From an uncultured Pelagibacteraceae bacterium (lineage in GTDB: Bacteria > Pseudomonadota > Alphaproteobacteria > Pelagibacterales > Pelagibacteraceae): DNA of 64,000 nucleotides. The stretch's first letter is position 1. Every line of letters starts with the position of its first letter. The position numbers were made by a program, and so were the translations under genes. Shown piece after piece: positions 1-10,656 of this stretch. The DNA is taken from assembly GCA_902544135.1 (NCBI GenBank), contig CACCBF010000001.1, positions 167,644 through 231,643 on the forward strand, given 5' to 3'. The notes below the pieces were generated by a model. That model did no database searches. It worked only from the letters and a program-made list of their open reading frames with translations, and was not told where the DNA came from.

Positions 1-822
1 AATTTTTGATGCTTTGCTAATTAATTCTGTCTTAATACCAGTTTGATAAGGTAATAAATCATCTCTTGTTTTTATTGCCATAACTATTTCCTCAAGTGCT
101 GCATTACCAGCTCTCTCACCAATACCATTAATTGTGCATTCAATTTGCCTTACACCAGCCGATAGTCCAGATAATGCGTTCGCAACAGCTAATCCTAAAT
201 CATTATGACAATGAGCAGAGATAATCGCTTTATCAATATTAGGAACATTGTTCTTAATAAGATTAATAGTTTTAGCGAATTCCTCAGGTATGGAATAACC
301 AACAGTATCTGGAATATTAATTGTTGTAGCACCACACTTTATTGCTAACTCGATTGTTCTATACATAAAATCTAGATTAGTTCTTGTGCCATCTTCACAT
401 GACCACTCTACATCATCGGTAAATTTTTTTGCATAAGTGACACTTTCTTTTATTGCTCCTAATACCTGTTCATCTGTCATGTTAAGCTTATGTTTCATAT
501 GGACAGGGCTTGTTGAAATAAAAGTATGAATTCTAAATCTTTTTGCAAATTTTAATGACTCATGACAAGCATCAATATCTTTTTTAGTAGCTCTAGCAAG
601 TCCACAAGGAATTGAATTTTTTATACTTTTACTAATTGCGCTTACCGCCTCAAAATCTCCTGGTGATGAAATTGGAAAACCAGCCTCAATAATATCAATA
701 CCCATTTCATCAAAAACTCTTGAGATTTGAATCTTCTCCTCAACGCTCATAGAAGCCCCTGGTGATTGCTCACCGTCTCTCATTGTTGTGTCAAAAATAT
801 AAACTTTCTCTTTTTCAGACAT
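1..822 (-). CDS. leuA: 2-isopropylmalate synthase (LeuA), 3' part beyond window
   Basis: First committed step of leucine synthesis: condenses acetyl-CoA with 2-oxoisovalerate. The reading frame stays open from the ATG at 822 to the window edge, giving 274 N-terminal residues of a family usually about 510 long, so the C-terminal allosteric part is outside. The N-terminal motif DTTMRDGEQSPGASM is the HMGL/DRE-TIM signature with the metal-binding Asp and catalytic Arg. SAHCHNDLGLAVANA carries the metal-binding HxH region, and NGIGERAGNAALEE is also typical. It follows ilvC on the same strand after 83 bases, so it probably ends an ilvI-ilvH-ilvC-leuA transcript. Homocitrate or citramalate synthases share the fold, but the ilv context favours LeuA. 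Confidence 0.93.
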   Translation of the reverse strand, partial: MSEKEKVYIFDTTMRDGEQSPGASMSVEEKIQISRVFDEMGIDIIEAGFPISSPGDFEAVSAISKSIKNSIPCGLARATKKDIDACHESLKFAKRFRIHTFISTSPVHMKHKLNMTDEQVLGAIKESVTYAKKFTDDVEWSCEDGTRTNLDFMYRTIELAIKCGATTINIPDTVGYSIPEEFAKTINLIKNNVPNIDKAIISAHCHNDLGLAVANALSGLSAGVRQIECTINGIGERAGNAALEEIVMAIKTRDDLLPYQTGIKTELISKASKI

Positions 823-905
823 AAAATTTTCTTTAAGGAAATATACAACCTATCGTTTAGATTGCAAAATAAATCAACTAAATTAGCCCAATTTGAAATA
901 AGAAT

Positions 906-1940
<1,035 letters not shown>

Positions 1941-1949
1941 TTAGTAAAT

Positions 1950-2498
1950 TTATTTAAATATTTCAGAACCTCTGGTCATAGCTATTGCACCAGTTCTTGA
2001 TGTACTTACAAGTCCATTTGACTTTAATTTTTTATTCATTTTATCTATTTCTCTTCGTAGAGCAGTAATTTGAATTACTACAGATTTTTTTGTTTTATCT
2101 AATATTACTGGATTGAAAGTTTTGCAAGCTTTAAGACACTTATCAATTTTACTTCTATTTCCCACAACTTTAAGCAGAGCCATTTCTTTAAAAATGACTT
2201 TTTTATCTTCTCTTTTAAAGTCTGCAACTTTATGAACTGGGACTAATTTCTTTAATTGTAGTTTAATTTGATCAATTACCTGGGGTGTTCCAGTCGTTAC
2301 AATGGTAATTCTTGATATATTTTTTGTTGCATCAATCTCTGCTACAGCCAGGGATTCTATATTATAACCTCTGCCAGAAAATAATCCGACTACTCTGGCA
2401 AGTACTCCAGCCTCATTATCCACCCAGACTACAATAATATGTGTGCCAGATTTACTTTTTTTTGTTGGAATATTATAAGCTGATTTAGGGTTTGACAT
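1950..2498 (-). CDS. ilvH: Acetolactate synthase small (regulatory) subunit
   Basis: Regulatory subunit of acetohydroxyacid synthase; it activates the large subunit and usually binds valine for feedback inhibition. The 182 residues match the family. An N-terminal ACT domain (about residues 17-95) includes WVDNEAGVLARVVGLFSGRGYNIESL split over two turns, and the C-terminal half resembles the ALS_ss_C domain (RREIDKMNKKLKSNGLV). Its ATG shares one base with the ilvI stop codon (TAATG), so the two subunits are probably translationally coupled. Symbol ilvH or ilvN is a matter of convention. Confidence 0.96.
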   Translation of the reverse strand: MSNPKSAYNIPTKKSKSGTHIIVVWVDNEAGVLARVVGLFSGRGYNIESLAVAEIDATKNISRITIVTTGTPQVIDQIKLQLKKLVPVHKVADFKREDKKVIFKEMALLKVVGNRSKIDKCLKACKTFNPVILDKTKKSVVIQITALRREIDKMNKKLKSNGLVSTSRTGAIAMTRGSEIFK

Positions 2499-4264
2499 TA
2501 AACTAAGGCTTTTCCTTTACCTGTAATTTTATTATCATCTTTATCATTTGGGCCTAAAATCATCTGATTATGAGGTTTTCCTGATGGTATCATTGGAAAG
2601 CAATTCTCGTTAGGGTCAACCCTACAATCAAAAATTACTGGACCATTATGCTCTAACATTTCATTTATCTTAACATCTAATTCATTTGGATTATCAGCTT
2701 TAATTCCTTTGCATCCATATGCCTCTGCCAATTTTACAAAATCTGGCAAAGCCTCTGAATAACTTTCAGAGTAGTTTTTTTCATGAAGCAATTCCTGCCA
2801 TTGCCTTACCATTCCCATATATTGATTATTCAAAACGAATATTTTAATTGGCAAATTGTACTGGACCGCTGTTGACATCTCTTGCATAGTCATTAGAACA
2901 GATGCTTCTCCAGCAATATCAATAACAAGCTTATCAGGATGCGCAATTTGAACCCCTACTGCAGCCGGAAGACCATATCCCATTGTTCCAAGTCCACCAG
3001 ATGTCATCCATCTATTTGGTTTATTAAATTTATAATGTTGTGCGGCCCACATCTGATGTTGACCAACTTCTGTAGTAATAAATGTGTCTTGATTTTTTGT
3101 TAATTCATATAATCTTTGGACCGCATGCTGTGGTTTAATAGATTCTTTGCTATTTATAAAACCGAGAGAGTCTTTTTCTCTCCATTTTTCAATTTTTTCC
3201 CACCATTTAGAAACATTTTGTTTATTTGAATTTTTAAAACCATTTTTTTTTTGACTAATGGTTTTAACGGCTGCTTTCAGAACTTCATTTACATCACCCA
3301 CGATTGCTAAATCAACTTTAATTATTTTATTTATCGAAGATGGATCAATATCAATATGAACTTTTTTAGATTTCGGAGAAAATTCATCTATCTTTCCAGT
3401 AATTCTGTCATCAAATCTAGCTCCAATATTTATTAATAAATCACAATCATGCATAGCATTATTTGCTTCATAAGTTCCATGCATACCAAGCATACCTATA
3501 AACTGACTATCATCTCCGGGAAAAGCTCCTAGTCCTTGTAATGTTGACGTAATCGGAAAACCAATCATTCTTACAAATTCTCTTAACGACTCACTTGCTT
3601 CTGGGCCTGAGTTGATAACTCCACCACCAGTGTAAACTACAGGTTTTTTTGCTCTCGCAATTAAATCAACTAATTCATTAATTTCTTCTTGAGAAAAGTT
3701 ACTATGCAATTTTCCATTAGATTTTTTTTCTTTTTTTGGTTTTGTATATTTGATTTTTGCGAATTGAATGTCTTTTGGAATATCTACTAAAACAGGACCC
3801 GGCCTTCCTGTTGTGGCGACTTTAAAGGCTTCATGAAGAGTTTTTGATAGTTCTTTAATGTCTTTTACTAACCAATTATGTTTTGTGCATGGTCTAGTAA
3901 TTCCGGTGGTATCACACTCTTGAAAAGCATCTGTTCCTATTAAGTGTGTAGGCACTTGTCCTGAGATACAAACTAATGGTACCGAATCCATGTAAGCATC
4001 CGTCAAAGCTGTAACTACATTTGTGGCACCTGGTCCAGAAGTTACTAAAACAACACCTGGTTTTCCAGACGATCTTGCATAACCCTCAGCTGCATGACCG
4101 GCACCTTGTTCGTGTCTGACTAATATATGCTTTATAGAAGAATGATTTTTTAATTCATCATAAATTGGAAGAACTGCACCTCCAGGATAACCAAAAATAA
4201 ATTGTACATCTTGATCCTCAAGACATTTAAAAACAATTTCAGCACCTGAATATAATTTAGACAT
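2498..4264 (-). CDS. ilvI: Acetolactate synthase large (catalytic) subunit
   Basis: Thiamin diphosphate- and FAD-dependent enzyme that makes acetolactate or acetohydroxybutyrate from pyruvate and 2-oxobutyrate. The 588 residues cover all three TPP-family domains: a Pyr domain with the catalytic Glu52 in VRHEQGAGHAAEGYARSSG, the central FAD domain, and a PP domain. The TPP/Mg motif reads GEAS...NNQ rather than the common GDGS...NN, a variant I recall from other alphaproteobacterial ALS sequences. It is followed directly by ilvH. No clear Shine-Dalgarno precedes the ATG; the candidate promoter just upstream would give an almost leaderless mRNA. Confidence 0.97.
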   Translation of the reverse strand: MSKLYSGAEIVFKCLEDQDVQFIFGYPGGAVLPIYDELKNHSSIKHILVRHEQGAGHAAEGYARSSGKPGVVLVTSGPGATNVVTALTDAYMDSVPLVCISGQVPTHLIGTDAFQECDTTGITRPCTKHNWLVKDIKELSKTLHEAFKVATTGRPGPVLVDIPKDIQFAKIKYTKPKKEKKSNGKLHSNFSQEEINELVDLIARAKKPVVYTGGGVINSGPEASESLREFVRMIGFPITSTLQGLGAFPGDDSQFIGMLGMHGTYEANNAMHDCDLLINIGARFDDRITGKIDEFSPKSKKVHIDIDPSSINKIIKVDLAIVGDVNEVLKAAVKTISQKKNGFKNSNKQNVSKWWEKIEKWREKDSLGFINSKESIKPQHAVQRLYELTKNQDTFITTEVGQHQMWAAQHYKFNKPNRWMTSGGLGTMGYGLPAAVGVQIAHPDKLVIDIAGEASVLMTMQEMSTAVQYNLPIKIFVLNNQYMGMVRQWQELLHEKNYSESYSEALPDFVKLAEAYGCKGIKADNPNELDVKINEMLEHNGPVIFDCRVDPNENCFPMIPSGKPHNQMILGPNDKDDNKITGKGKALV

Positions 4265-4270
4265 TTAAGC

Positions 4271-4300
4271 AATCTAGCTGAAGTTGTGCTTATTGGTCAA
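4271..4300 (-). promoter_or_regulatory. Candidate promoter for ilvI-ilvH-ilvC
   Basis: In the short miaA-ilvI gap the minus strand reads TTGACC (4295-4300), an 18-base spacer, then TAGATT (4271-4276). A start about seven bases on would fall at or next to the ilvI ATG, giving a leaderless or nearly leaderless transcript. This agrees with the lack of a ribosome-binding sequence, but the -10 match is imperfect and the assignment is by eye. Confidence 0.33.
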
Positions 4301-4318
4301 GGTAAAGTAAAAAAATAT

Positions 4319-5227
4319 CTAAATATTTTTGAGAAAGTTGTTCAGCCTGGTATGCCTGATTTTGTTCCAATCCATCATGTTTCCTCTGCCCCAAGTAACC
4401 TGTCTTTTGGCGTATTGCCTAGTCTTTATTGATATTCTCTCAATAACTTCATTAATTTCAATTTTTTTATCAATAAAGTCCTTAATTTCAATTAAGCCTA
4501 TTGCTTTGGTTGCAGTTCTTTTTTTTGAAACCTTCATGTTCAAAAATTTTTTAGCCTCTAAAATGGCGCCTTTATTGATCATGTCTTGAGCGCGGTTGTG
4601 AATCTTATTTACTAAAATATCCCTTGGGTAATCGATGTAAATTTTATAAAAATCTTTATCTTCAAAAATTGATTTAGTTAATTTAAACCATTCAAGTAAT
4701 GTTTTTTTTGTAAATAATTTAACTTCATAAGCTCTTATTAATCTTTGAGTATCAGATGGATTGACATAATCTTGAATTTTTGGATCAAGTTTTTTTAATT
4801 TTTTTAGAAAACTTTTATTGCCCATAGAATTATTCAATTTCCTGACTTTTTCTCTTATTTGAATTGGAATTTTGGGAATATTAACTATCCCATCAGTTAA
4901 TGTTTTAAAATATAAACCAGTGCCTCCAACTATTATTGGAACATTGTTTCTCTTTTTAATGTCTAAAATTTTTTTTTTTACAGCTTTAAGCCATTCTCCT
5001 GATGAGTAATTTTTTTTTACAGACTGAAATCCATATAGATGATGCTTAATCTTTTTATAATCTTTTTTAGATGGTCTAGCAGATAAAATTTTAAGCTCTT
5101 TATAAACCTGCATACTGTCAGCGTTTATAATCTCACCCTTTATTTTTTTTGCAAGTTTTACTGCGAATTCTGATTTTCCTGATGCTGTGGGTCCATAGAT
5201 TAAAATAATTTTGGATTTAAAATCCAT
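4319..5227 (-). CDS. miaA: tRNA dimethylallyltransferase
   Basis: Transfers an isopentenyl group from dimethylallyl diphosphate to A37 of tRNAs reading UNN codons. The 302 residues match the family. The P-loop is GPTASGKS at residues 12-19, followed by INADSMQVYKEL with the conserved Asp and Gln. IIVGGTGLYFKTLTDG and the late motif TATKAIGLIEI are also characteristic. It starts 3 bases after the Do-type protease gene and lies ahead of ilvI. The order degP, miaA, ilvI is typical of alphaproteobacteria, but serB, which often sits here, is absent. Confidence 0.96.
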   Translation of the reverse strand: MDFKSKIILIYGPTASGKSEFAVKLAKKIKGEIINADSMQVYKELKILSARPSKKDYKKIKHHLYGFQSVKKNYSSGEWLKAVKKKILDIKKRNNVPIIVGGTGLYFKTLTDGIVNIPKIPIQIREKVRKLNNSMGNKSFLKKLKKLDPKIQDYVNPSDTQRLIRAYEVKLFTKKTLLEWFKLTKSIFEDKDFYKIYIDYPRDILVNKIHNRAQDMINKGAILEAKKFLNMKVSKKRTATKAIGLIEIKDFIDKKIEINEVIERISIKTRQYAKRQVTWGRGNMMDWNKIRHTRLNNFLKNI

Positions 5228-5230
5228 AAA

Positions 5231-6658
5231 TTAATCCAACTTAATACCGATATATCTTCTTTGATTTTGACTATTATAAATAACCAATAAAATTGTCTTT
5301 TGATCACTTTTCAAAACATTATTTATAACTTTAGATAAGTCCTCAATTGATCTTATTTTTTTCTTTTGAGCCTCTAAAATAATACTATTTAATTCAATAG
5401 ACCCTTTGAGTGGACTGTCATTTTCAATTTTAGTGATTACCAGCCCTGATGTTTGATTAGGTAAATTTCTACTTTTAATATCTTCTTTATTAATCAACCT
5501 TACATTTATTTTTAGTTTATCAATTGAAGTCTCTTTTGGTGAGGTTTTTTTCTCAGCAACTTTGAAATCTTCTGAAGTTTCTAATCTGCCAAGCGTGATC
5601 GTTTTAATTATCTCTTTTTTATTTCGCCAAATTTTTACTTTTACACTTTTTCCAACTTCCGTTCTAGCAACGATTGTTGGTAGTTCTTTCATCTCTTTTA
5701 TTTTTTCACCATTAAATTCAAGTATGATATCACCTGCCTTTACACCAGCTTTTTGTGAAGGACTATTGTCAGCAACACTAGCAACTAATGCACCCCTAGG
5801 CTCATTTAAATTTTCAACATCTGCAATCTCTTTTGTAACATCCTGAATTCTGACACCTAACCAACCTCTTTTGGTTTCACCAAATTTCACCAACTGATCT
5901 ATTACAATTTTTGCACTGTTAGATGGTATTGCAAAACCAATACCTATAGAACCGCTTCTTCCAAGAATTGCCGTATTGATCCCAATTACATCTCCGTTTA
6001 AATCAAAAAGAGGTCCACCTGAATTTCCAGAGTTAATTGATGCATCTGTTTGTATGTAATCTTCATATCGAGTTAAGCCTAATGAACGATTTCTTGCTGA
6101 AATAATTCCAGATGTAACAGTTCCACCAAATCCAAATGGATTACCAATTGCAATTACCCAATCACCAATTCTTGCTTTATCTGAGTTTCCAAATTTAACT
6201 GGAATGAATTTCTCATTAGAATCTAATTTTAAAACAGCTATATCAGAAAGAGGATCTGCTCCAATTACTTTAGCTTTAAACTCTTTGTCACCGTTAACTC
6301 TTACAATAATATCTTCTGCATCCTGAATTACATGGTTATTAGTAATTACTATTCCTTTTTCATCAATAATAAAACCTGATCCTAATGCGGCAGACTTTCT
6401 TTCTTGAGGAGCTCCAAATTCTTTGAACATATCCTCAAATGGTGAGCCAGGTGGAAACTGAAATGGAAAGGGATTAGATTGAGTGGTAACCGTTGTGGTA
6501 GTTGAAATATTTACAACTGATGGCATTAATTTTTCTGCTAAATCGGCAAATGAACCTGGAATTTCCTGTGAAAAAGAGGAAAGTGAATTATTGCATAACA
6601 ACAAAATAGAGAAAAAAAATACTCTTATTTTTTTTTTAAATCTTCGCATAATAAACAA
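5231..6658 (-). CDS. degP: Do-family periplasmic serine endoprotease (DegP/MucD type)
   Basis: ATP-independent protease/chaperone for misfolded envelope proteins. A basic start and hydrophobic core (about residues 4-30) form a signal peptide. The trypsin-like domain has His109 in TNNHVIQDAED, Asp139 in DPLSDIAVLKL and Ser213 in INSGNSGGPLFDLNG, a complete triad. Two PDZ domains follow; the first contains GALVASVADNSPSQKAGVKAGD in two pieces, and the second is weaker near the C terminus (475 residues in all). An internal ATG at codon 4 (MRRFKKK) is an equally good start. Its first 23 bases overlap the DUF2065 gene, suggesting coupling within the hflK-hflC operon. Confidence 0.95.
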   Translation of the reverse strand: MFIMRRFKKKIRVFFFSILLLCNNSLSSFSQEIPGSFADLAEKLMPSVVNISTTTTVTTQSNPFPFQFPPGSPFEDMFKEFGAPQERKSAALGSGFIIDEKGIVITNNHVIQDAEDIIVRVNGDKEFKAKVIGADPLSDIAVLKLDSNEKFIPVKFGNSDKARIGDWVIAIGNPFGFGGTVTSGIISARNRSLGLTRYEDYIQTDASINSGNSGGPLFDLNGDVIGINTAILGRSGSIGIGFAIPSNSAKIVIDQLVKFGETKRGWLGVRIQDVTKEIADVENLNEPRGALVASVADNSPSQKAGVKAGDIILEFNGEKIKEMKELPTIVARTEVGKSVKVKIWRNKKEIIKTITLGRLETSEDFKVAEKKTSPKETSIDKLKINVRLINKEDIKSRNLPNQTSGLVITKIENDSPLKGSIELNSIILEAQKKKIRSIEDLSKVINNVLKSDQKTILLVIYNSQNQRRYIGIKLD

Positions 6659-6821
6659 TTATAAAACCTATTATCGCAAAAACTAATCCACCAGTCCTAA
6701 GTTGTCCTGAGGGAATAAGCTCCAGTTTTTTTAACATACTTTTCATTTTTGATGGAAATATGGCATATAATAAACCCTCGATAAATAAGAATAGACCAAA
6801 TGCAATGATCAATTCACTCAT
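6636..6821 (-). CDS. DUF2065 family small inner-membrane protein (YjeT-like)
   Basis: A 61-residue protein with two hydrophobic segments, about residues 3-21 and 43-59, joined by a basic loop (FPSKMKSMLKKLELIPSGQLR). The pattern and length match DUF2065, whose function is not established. In many proteobacteria this gene lies next to hflC, as here (6 bases after hflC). It also overlaps the protease gene downstream by 23 bases. A role with the HflKC complex is inferred only from this conserved position. Confidence 0.85.
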   Translation of the reverse strand: MSELIIAFGLFLFIEGLLYAIFPSKMKSMLKKLELIPSGQLRTGGLVFAIIGFIIVYYAKI

Positions 6822-6827
6822 TAATAT

Positions 6828-7700
6828 TTAATTTGATTGAGGCTGCTTTATATTCCCAAAAAATTTAAAAAACTCACTGTCAGGCGATAAAATCAACGAA
6901 GTTTCACCTCCTATCAAAGCTTTTTCATATGCTTGCATTGCTCGATAAAATGCAAAAAATTCTGGGTCTTGTCCAAAGGCACTAGCAAATATATTGTTTC
7001 TTTTACCATCACCTTCACCCTTCATAATCTCTGATTTTTTTTGCGCGTCAGCTAAAATTACCGTAACTTCTTTATCCGCTGTGGAAGTGATTGTCACTGC
7101 CATCTCCGCACCTCTTGCTCTAAATTCTTTTGCCTCTCTTTCCCTTTCGGTTTGCATTCTTCTAAAAATTGCATCACTGTTTGCCTGAGGAAGATCAGCT
7201 CTTTTAATTCTTACATCATTAATCTTTATCCCAAAGTTTTCTGCTTCGTTATTAACTCCTTCTTGAATTAAAGCCATCTGCTTTGTTCTATCTTCTGATA
7301 ATAAAGTTTGAAGTTCTTGTTGACCTAAAACATTTCTGATTCTTGAATTAATAATTGTTGCTAATCTTGATCTAGCTACCCGTTCGTTACCCACAGAAAT
7401 ATAAAATTTTAAGGGATCTACTATCTGAAATCTTGCAAAAGCATCTACAATTAGTCTTTTTTGATCTGATGCAATAACCTCCTCGGGTGGAGTATCCAAG
7501 TTTAAAATTCTTTTATCTAAAAAAACTACATTTTGAATAAAAGGAATTTTAAAATTTAAACCTGGTTTTACAATTATTCTTTTTGGATCACCAAATTGCA
7601 AAACGATAGCTTGATTTACTTCTTTAACAATAAAAATTGAAAAAAATAATGTTGCTGCAATTGCAACACTAATTCCAGCAATAACTTTTCCCATATTCAT
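6828..7700 (-). CDS. hflC: HflC, SPFH-domain membrane protein
   Basis: Partner of HflK in the large membrane complex that surrounds and modulates FtsH. There is one N-terminal membrane segment (about residues 5-26), then an SPFH/band-7 domain with EVNQAIVLQFGDPKRII and a C-terminal helical region rich in charged residues (RMQTEREREAKEFRARGAE). The 290 residues fit the family. Start ATG at 7700; an ATG two codons on is possible. It follows hflK after 3 bases. FtsH is encoded about 26 kb away in the same window. Confidence 0.96.
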   Translation of the reverse strand: MNMGKVIAGISVAIAATLFFSIFIVKEVNQAIVLQFGDPKRIIVKPGLNFKIPFIQNVVFLDKRILNLDTPPEEVIASDQKRLIVDAFARFQIVDPLKFYISVGNERVARSRLATIINSRIRNVLGQQELQTLLSEDRTKQMALIQEGVNNEAENFGIKINDVRIKRADLPQANSDAIFRRMQTEREREAKEFRARGAEMAVTITSTADKEVTVILADAQKKSEIMKGEGDGKRNNIFASAFGQDPEFFAFYRAMQAYEKALIGGETSLILSPDSEFFKFFGNIKQPQSN

Positions 7701-7703
7701 AAT

Positions 7704-8807
7704 TTAATTAGTCACTTTCTTTTTTAATTCAGGCAATGGTAGATAAGGCACTACGCCTGATCCAGCATTTTTTTCTATAATCACTTTATCTATGTCTGCT
7801 AAAACCTTTTCCATAGTTTCTAAATACATTCTTTCCTGTGTTACTGATTTAGCATTTTTGTACTCATTATAAATCGCTAAAAATCTGCTTGCCTCACCTT
7901 CTGCTTTTGCAACAACCTCTTTTTTGTATGCTTCAGCAGCTTGTAATATTTTAGCTGCTTCCCCTCGAGCTCTTGGTATAACATCATTTGCATATGCCTC
8001 TGCTTCGTTTTTTGATCTTTCCATATCAGCTCTTGCAGCTTGGACATCTCTAAAAGCGTCAATCACTTGATCCGGTGGATCAGCTTTTTGCGTTTGAACC
8101 TGAGTGATTTGAATACCACTTGTGTATTCATCTAAAATTTTTTGAATAATTTCTTGAGTATCAGTTTCTATTAAAGATCTTCCTTCTGTAAGAATAGGTT
8201 GAATATTTGATCGAGCAATAACTTCTCTCATTGCGGTCTCTGCTGCAGCTTTTACAGTACCTTCTGGATCTTGAATTTTAAATAAAAAATTTCCTGCATC
8301 TTTGATTACCCAAAAGACAGAAAAATCTATGTTAACTATATTTTCATCTCCAGTTAACATTAAGCTTTCTTGCGGAACATCGGCAACACCACCTTGAGAA
8401 GAAAATCCACTGTCTCGTTCAGACCTGAAACCTATATCTATTCTGTTAACTTTTGTTACCTTTGGAGTGAGTACATTCTCAACGGGAAAAGGGATATGAT
8501 AATTTAATCCTGGTTGAGTAGTTTTTACAAACTTTCCAAATCTTAATACTACCCCCTGCTCATCTGGCAATACTCTATAAAGACCGCTTGCCAACCAAAC
8601 AAAACCTAAAATAAGTAAAACTAAAACAGCTTGTTTTCCGCTAGAGGAACTTCCTCCTGGTAAAAACTTTTTAAGTTTTTCTTGAAATTCTCTAATAATT
8701 TTATCGACATCTGGTGGAGTCGGTCCTCTACCTGAACCATTTCCACTCCCTCCTCCTGGAGGCTTGCCCCAGGGGCTACCACCACCTTGTCTAAAATCAT
8801 CTGACAT
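7704..8807 (-). CDS. hflK: HflK, SPFH-domain membrane protein
   Basis: Partner of HflC in the FtsH-regulating complex. The Gly/Ser-rich N-terminal tail (residues 8-30, containing GGGSPWGKPPGGG) is typical of HflK, followed by one membrane segment at about 59-77 and the SPFH domain (VLPDEQGVVLRFGKFVKTTQPG). A long charged helix (about 270-330) precedes the C terminus. The 367 residues fit the family. It is the first gene of the leftward operon and lies 52 bases from the divergent Mrp-type ATPase gene. Confidence 0.96.
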   Translation of the reverse strand: MSDDFRQGGGSPWGKPPGGGSGNGSGRGPTPPDVDKIIREFQEKLKKFLPGGSSSSGKQAVLVLLILGFVWLASGLYRVLPDEQGVVLRFGKFVKTTQPGLNYHIPFPVENVLTPKVTKVNRIDIGFRSERDSGFSSQGGVADVPQESLMLTGDENIVNIDFSVFWVIKDAGNFLFKIQDPEGTVKAAAETAMREVIARSNIQPILTEGRSLIETDTQEIIQKILDEYTSGIQITQVQTQKADPPDQVIDAFRDVQAARADMERSKNEAEAYANDVIPRARGEAAKILQAAEAYKKEVVAKAEGEASRFLAIYNEYKNAKSVTQERMYLETMEKVLADIDKVIIEKNAGSGVVPYLPLPELKKKVTN

Positions 8808-8859
8808 TATGGCAATCTATATAATGTCTTTATGGTGAAAAACAAGGTAAGATCACATT

Positions 8860-9684
8860 ATGCCTAAAGAAAAACCAGAATTAAGTGACGCAATGCGAAA
8901 GAAGTTGAGTGGAAAATTAACTGAAAGGAAGCCAATTAATGGAACAAAATTCACTATTGCCGTTTCAAGTGCTAAAGGTGGAGTTGGAAAGTCAACTTTT
9001 GCTACAAACCTCGCTTTAGCCTTAAAACAAATCGGCTGCAGAGTTGGGTTGTTAGATGCTGATATATATGGCCCCTCTATTCCTAAAATGTTTGGGATAG
9101 ATGAGAAACCAAAGAGTGATGGTCAAAAGTTAGAGCCTATTATCAAATACGGTATTCAATGTATGTCCATAGGCTTTTTAACAGATGAAAAAACTCCAAT
9201 GATATGGAGAGGTCCAATGGTAACAAGTGCAATAAAAACATTCACTCAACAGGTCAACTGGAAAAATCTAGATTTTATAATTGTCGATATGCCACCCGGA
9301 ACTGGTGATACTCAACTAACTTTTTCTCAAGGCATTGAAATGAATGGAGCAATCATTGTATCTACGCCACAAGAAGTAGCGCTTTTAGATGTCAAAAGAG
9401 GAATAAAAATGTTTGATAAGCTTGGGGTAAAAATTTTGGGTCTTATAGATAATATGTGCTCTTTTACAGGAGATGATGGGAAAAAATATGCAATTTTTGG
9501 AGAAGGTGGAGTTAAAAGAACTGCAGAGGAATTCAATAAAGAATTTTTGGCAGAAATACCGATTGATTCAGATGTTGGTAAATTTGGAGATCAAGGAAAG
9601 CCTATAGTAGAAAGTAACCCAAACAGTAAGATATCTCAAATCTATATTAATTTAGCAAAAAAGATTAGATCAATTTATCTTTAA
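8860..9684 (+). CDS. apbC: Mrp/NBP35-family iron-sulfur carrier ATPase
   Basis: P-loop ATPase of the Mrp/ApbC/NBP35 family, which delivers Fe-S clusters to apoproteins. The deviant Walker A motif AKGGVGKST lies at about residues 38-46, with [16 protein letters not shown] and [16 protein letters not shown] downstream. At 274 residues it lacks the N-terminal DUF59 domain of the roughly 370-residue form. The place where many homologues carry CPxC reads [20 protein letters not shown], with a single Cys, so cluster binding may differ. Its last 20 bases overlap the end of convergent thyX. Confidence 0.9.
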   Translation: MPKEKPELSDAMRKKLSGKLTERKPINGTKFTIAVSSAKGGVGKSTFATNLALALKQIGCRVGLLDADIYGPSIPKMFGIDEKPKSDGQKLEPIIKYGIQCMSIGFLTDEKTPMIWRGPMVTSAIKTFTQQVNWKNLDFIIVDMPPGTGDTQLTFSQGIEMNGAIIVSTPQEVALLDVKRGIKMFDKLGVKILGLIDNMCSFTGDDGKKYAIFGEGGVKRTAEEFNKEFLAEIPIDSDVGKFGDQGKPIVESNPNSKISQIYINLAKKIRSIYL

Positions 9685-10612
9685 GTTCTAAAGCAGACAT
9701 AAGCTCGTTCCACTCTCTTTTTGACAAGCCAGACTTTTCAGCATCTACTTTTTCACCACTAATAAGTTTTTGTATTATTTTTTTTCCTTTTGATGATACT
9801 TCTGTACCCCCCACTCTATAATCTAAAAATGCATCATAAGTAATTGGTACCCATCTTTTAACAGTATCTAGCATAACATCTGCATAAGCCCTTATTTCAT
9901 ATTGAGCGTGATGATCAGCTCTTAATCTTAAAAAATTCATTAAATTTAAAAGATCTGTTTTCCAATACCATTGTGTATAAGTATTTAGTGTTAGATTCAT
10001 TCTTGCTAGCTCTCTTGCTAAACCAACTTGTTTTTCATCAATTACAGATCCATCATATCTCTCATTAAGCATAGTTTCGTAATTATCATAGGTTTGTTCT
10101 GCATCCTTTTTCAGTAAATCTAAAACTTTTTTTGCCTGATCTCCTGAAAGAACATCTCCTCTTCCTTGTCTATTACTTTGAGATTGTGCTGCTAAATTTT
10201 CTACAGCAGGCAGATAGAACTCTTTATCTAAAATAGAATATCTTGCGGAATATTCATTTACATTAGCCGTTCTATGTCTGATCCATTGTCTTGCAATAAA
10301 AATTGGAAGTTTTACGTGATACTTAATTTCACACATTTCAAATGGCGTACTGTGCCAATGTCTCATTAAATATTTTATTAACCCTGAGTCAGTTGAAACT
10401 TTTTTTGTACCTTTGCCGTAAGAGACTCTTGCAGCCTGAACAATGGAAGTATCGTCACCCATATAATCAATCACTCTTATAAAACCATGATCTAAAATGG
10501 GTATTGCCTCGTAAAGAATATTTTCTAGTTCTGTTACAGTAACCCTCTTTGTTTTATTTTCTTGAGACTGTTGATCTTTAATTTCTTGTTGCTGTTCCTT
10601 GGTTAATTTCAT
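9665..10612 (-). CDS. thyX: Flavin-dependent thymidylate synthase
   Basis: Makes dTMP from dUMP using methylene-THF, FAD and NADPH. The ThyX signature RHRX7S is present as [11 protein letters not shown] (residues 112-122), followed by ARYS. The 315 residues are at the long end for the family, with an N-terminal extension rich in Gln, Lys and Glu; a later start is possible, but no ATG lies between codon 1 and codon 51. ThyX instead of ThyA implies no need to recycle dihydrofolate from this reaction. The gene converges on the Mrp-type gene, and tmRNA diverges from its start. Confidence 0.96.
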   Translation of the reverse strand: MKLTKEQQQEIKDQQSQENKTKRVTVTELENILYEAIPILDHGFIRVIDYMGDDTSIVQAARVSYGKGTKKVSTDSGLIKYLMRHWHSTPFEMCEIKYHVKLPIFIARQWIRHRTANVNEYSARYSILDKEFYLPAVENLAAQSQSNRQGRGDVLSGDQAKKVLDLLKKDAEQTYDNYETMLNERYDGSVIDEKQVGLARELARMNLTLNTYTQWYWKTDLLNLMNFLRLRADHHAQYEIRAYADVMLDTVKRWVPITYDAFLDYRVGGTEVSSKGKKIIQKLISGEKVDAEKSGLSKREWNELMSALELKDKLI

Positions 10613-10622
10613 GAATAATTTA

Positions 10623-10650
10623 TTGAATCTTTAAGGATTACTTTTATATT
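10623..10650 (+). promoter_or_regulatory. Candidate tmRNA promoter
   Basis: TTGAAT at 10623-10628, a 16-base spacer, then TATATT at 10645-10650. The -10 ends six bases before the first hairpin of the tmRNA acceptor piece (GTTGG, loop TTTT, CCAAC at 10657-10670). Both hexamers are close to the sigma-70 consensus and the distance is right, so this is a good candidate for the housekeeping promoter. Confidence 0.65.
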
Positions 10651-10656
10651 AAACAT

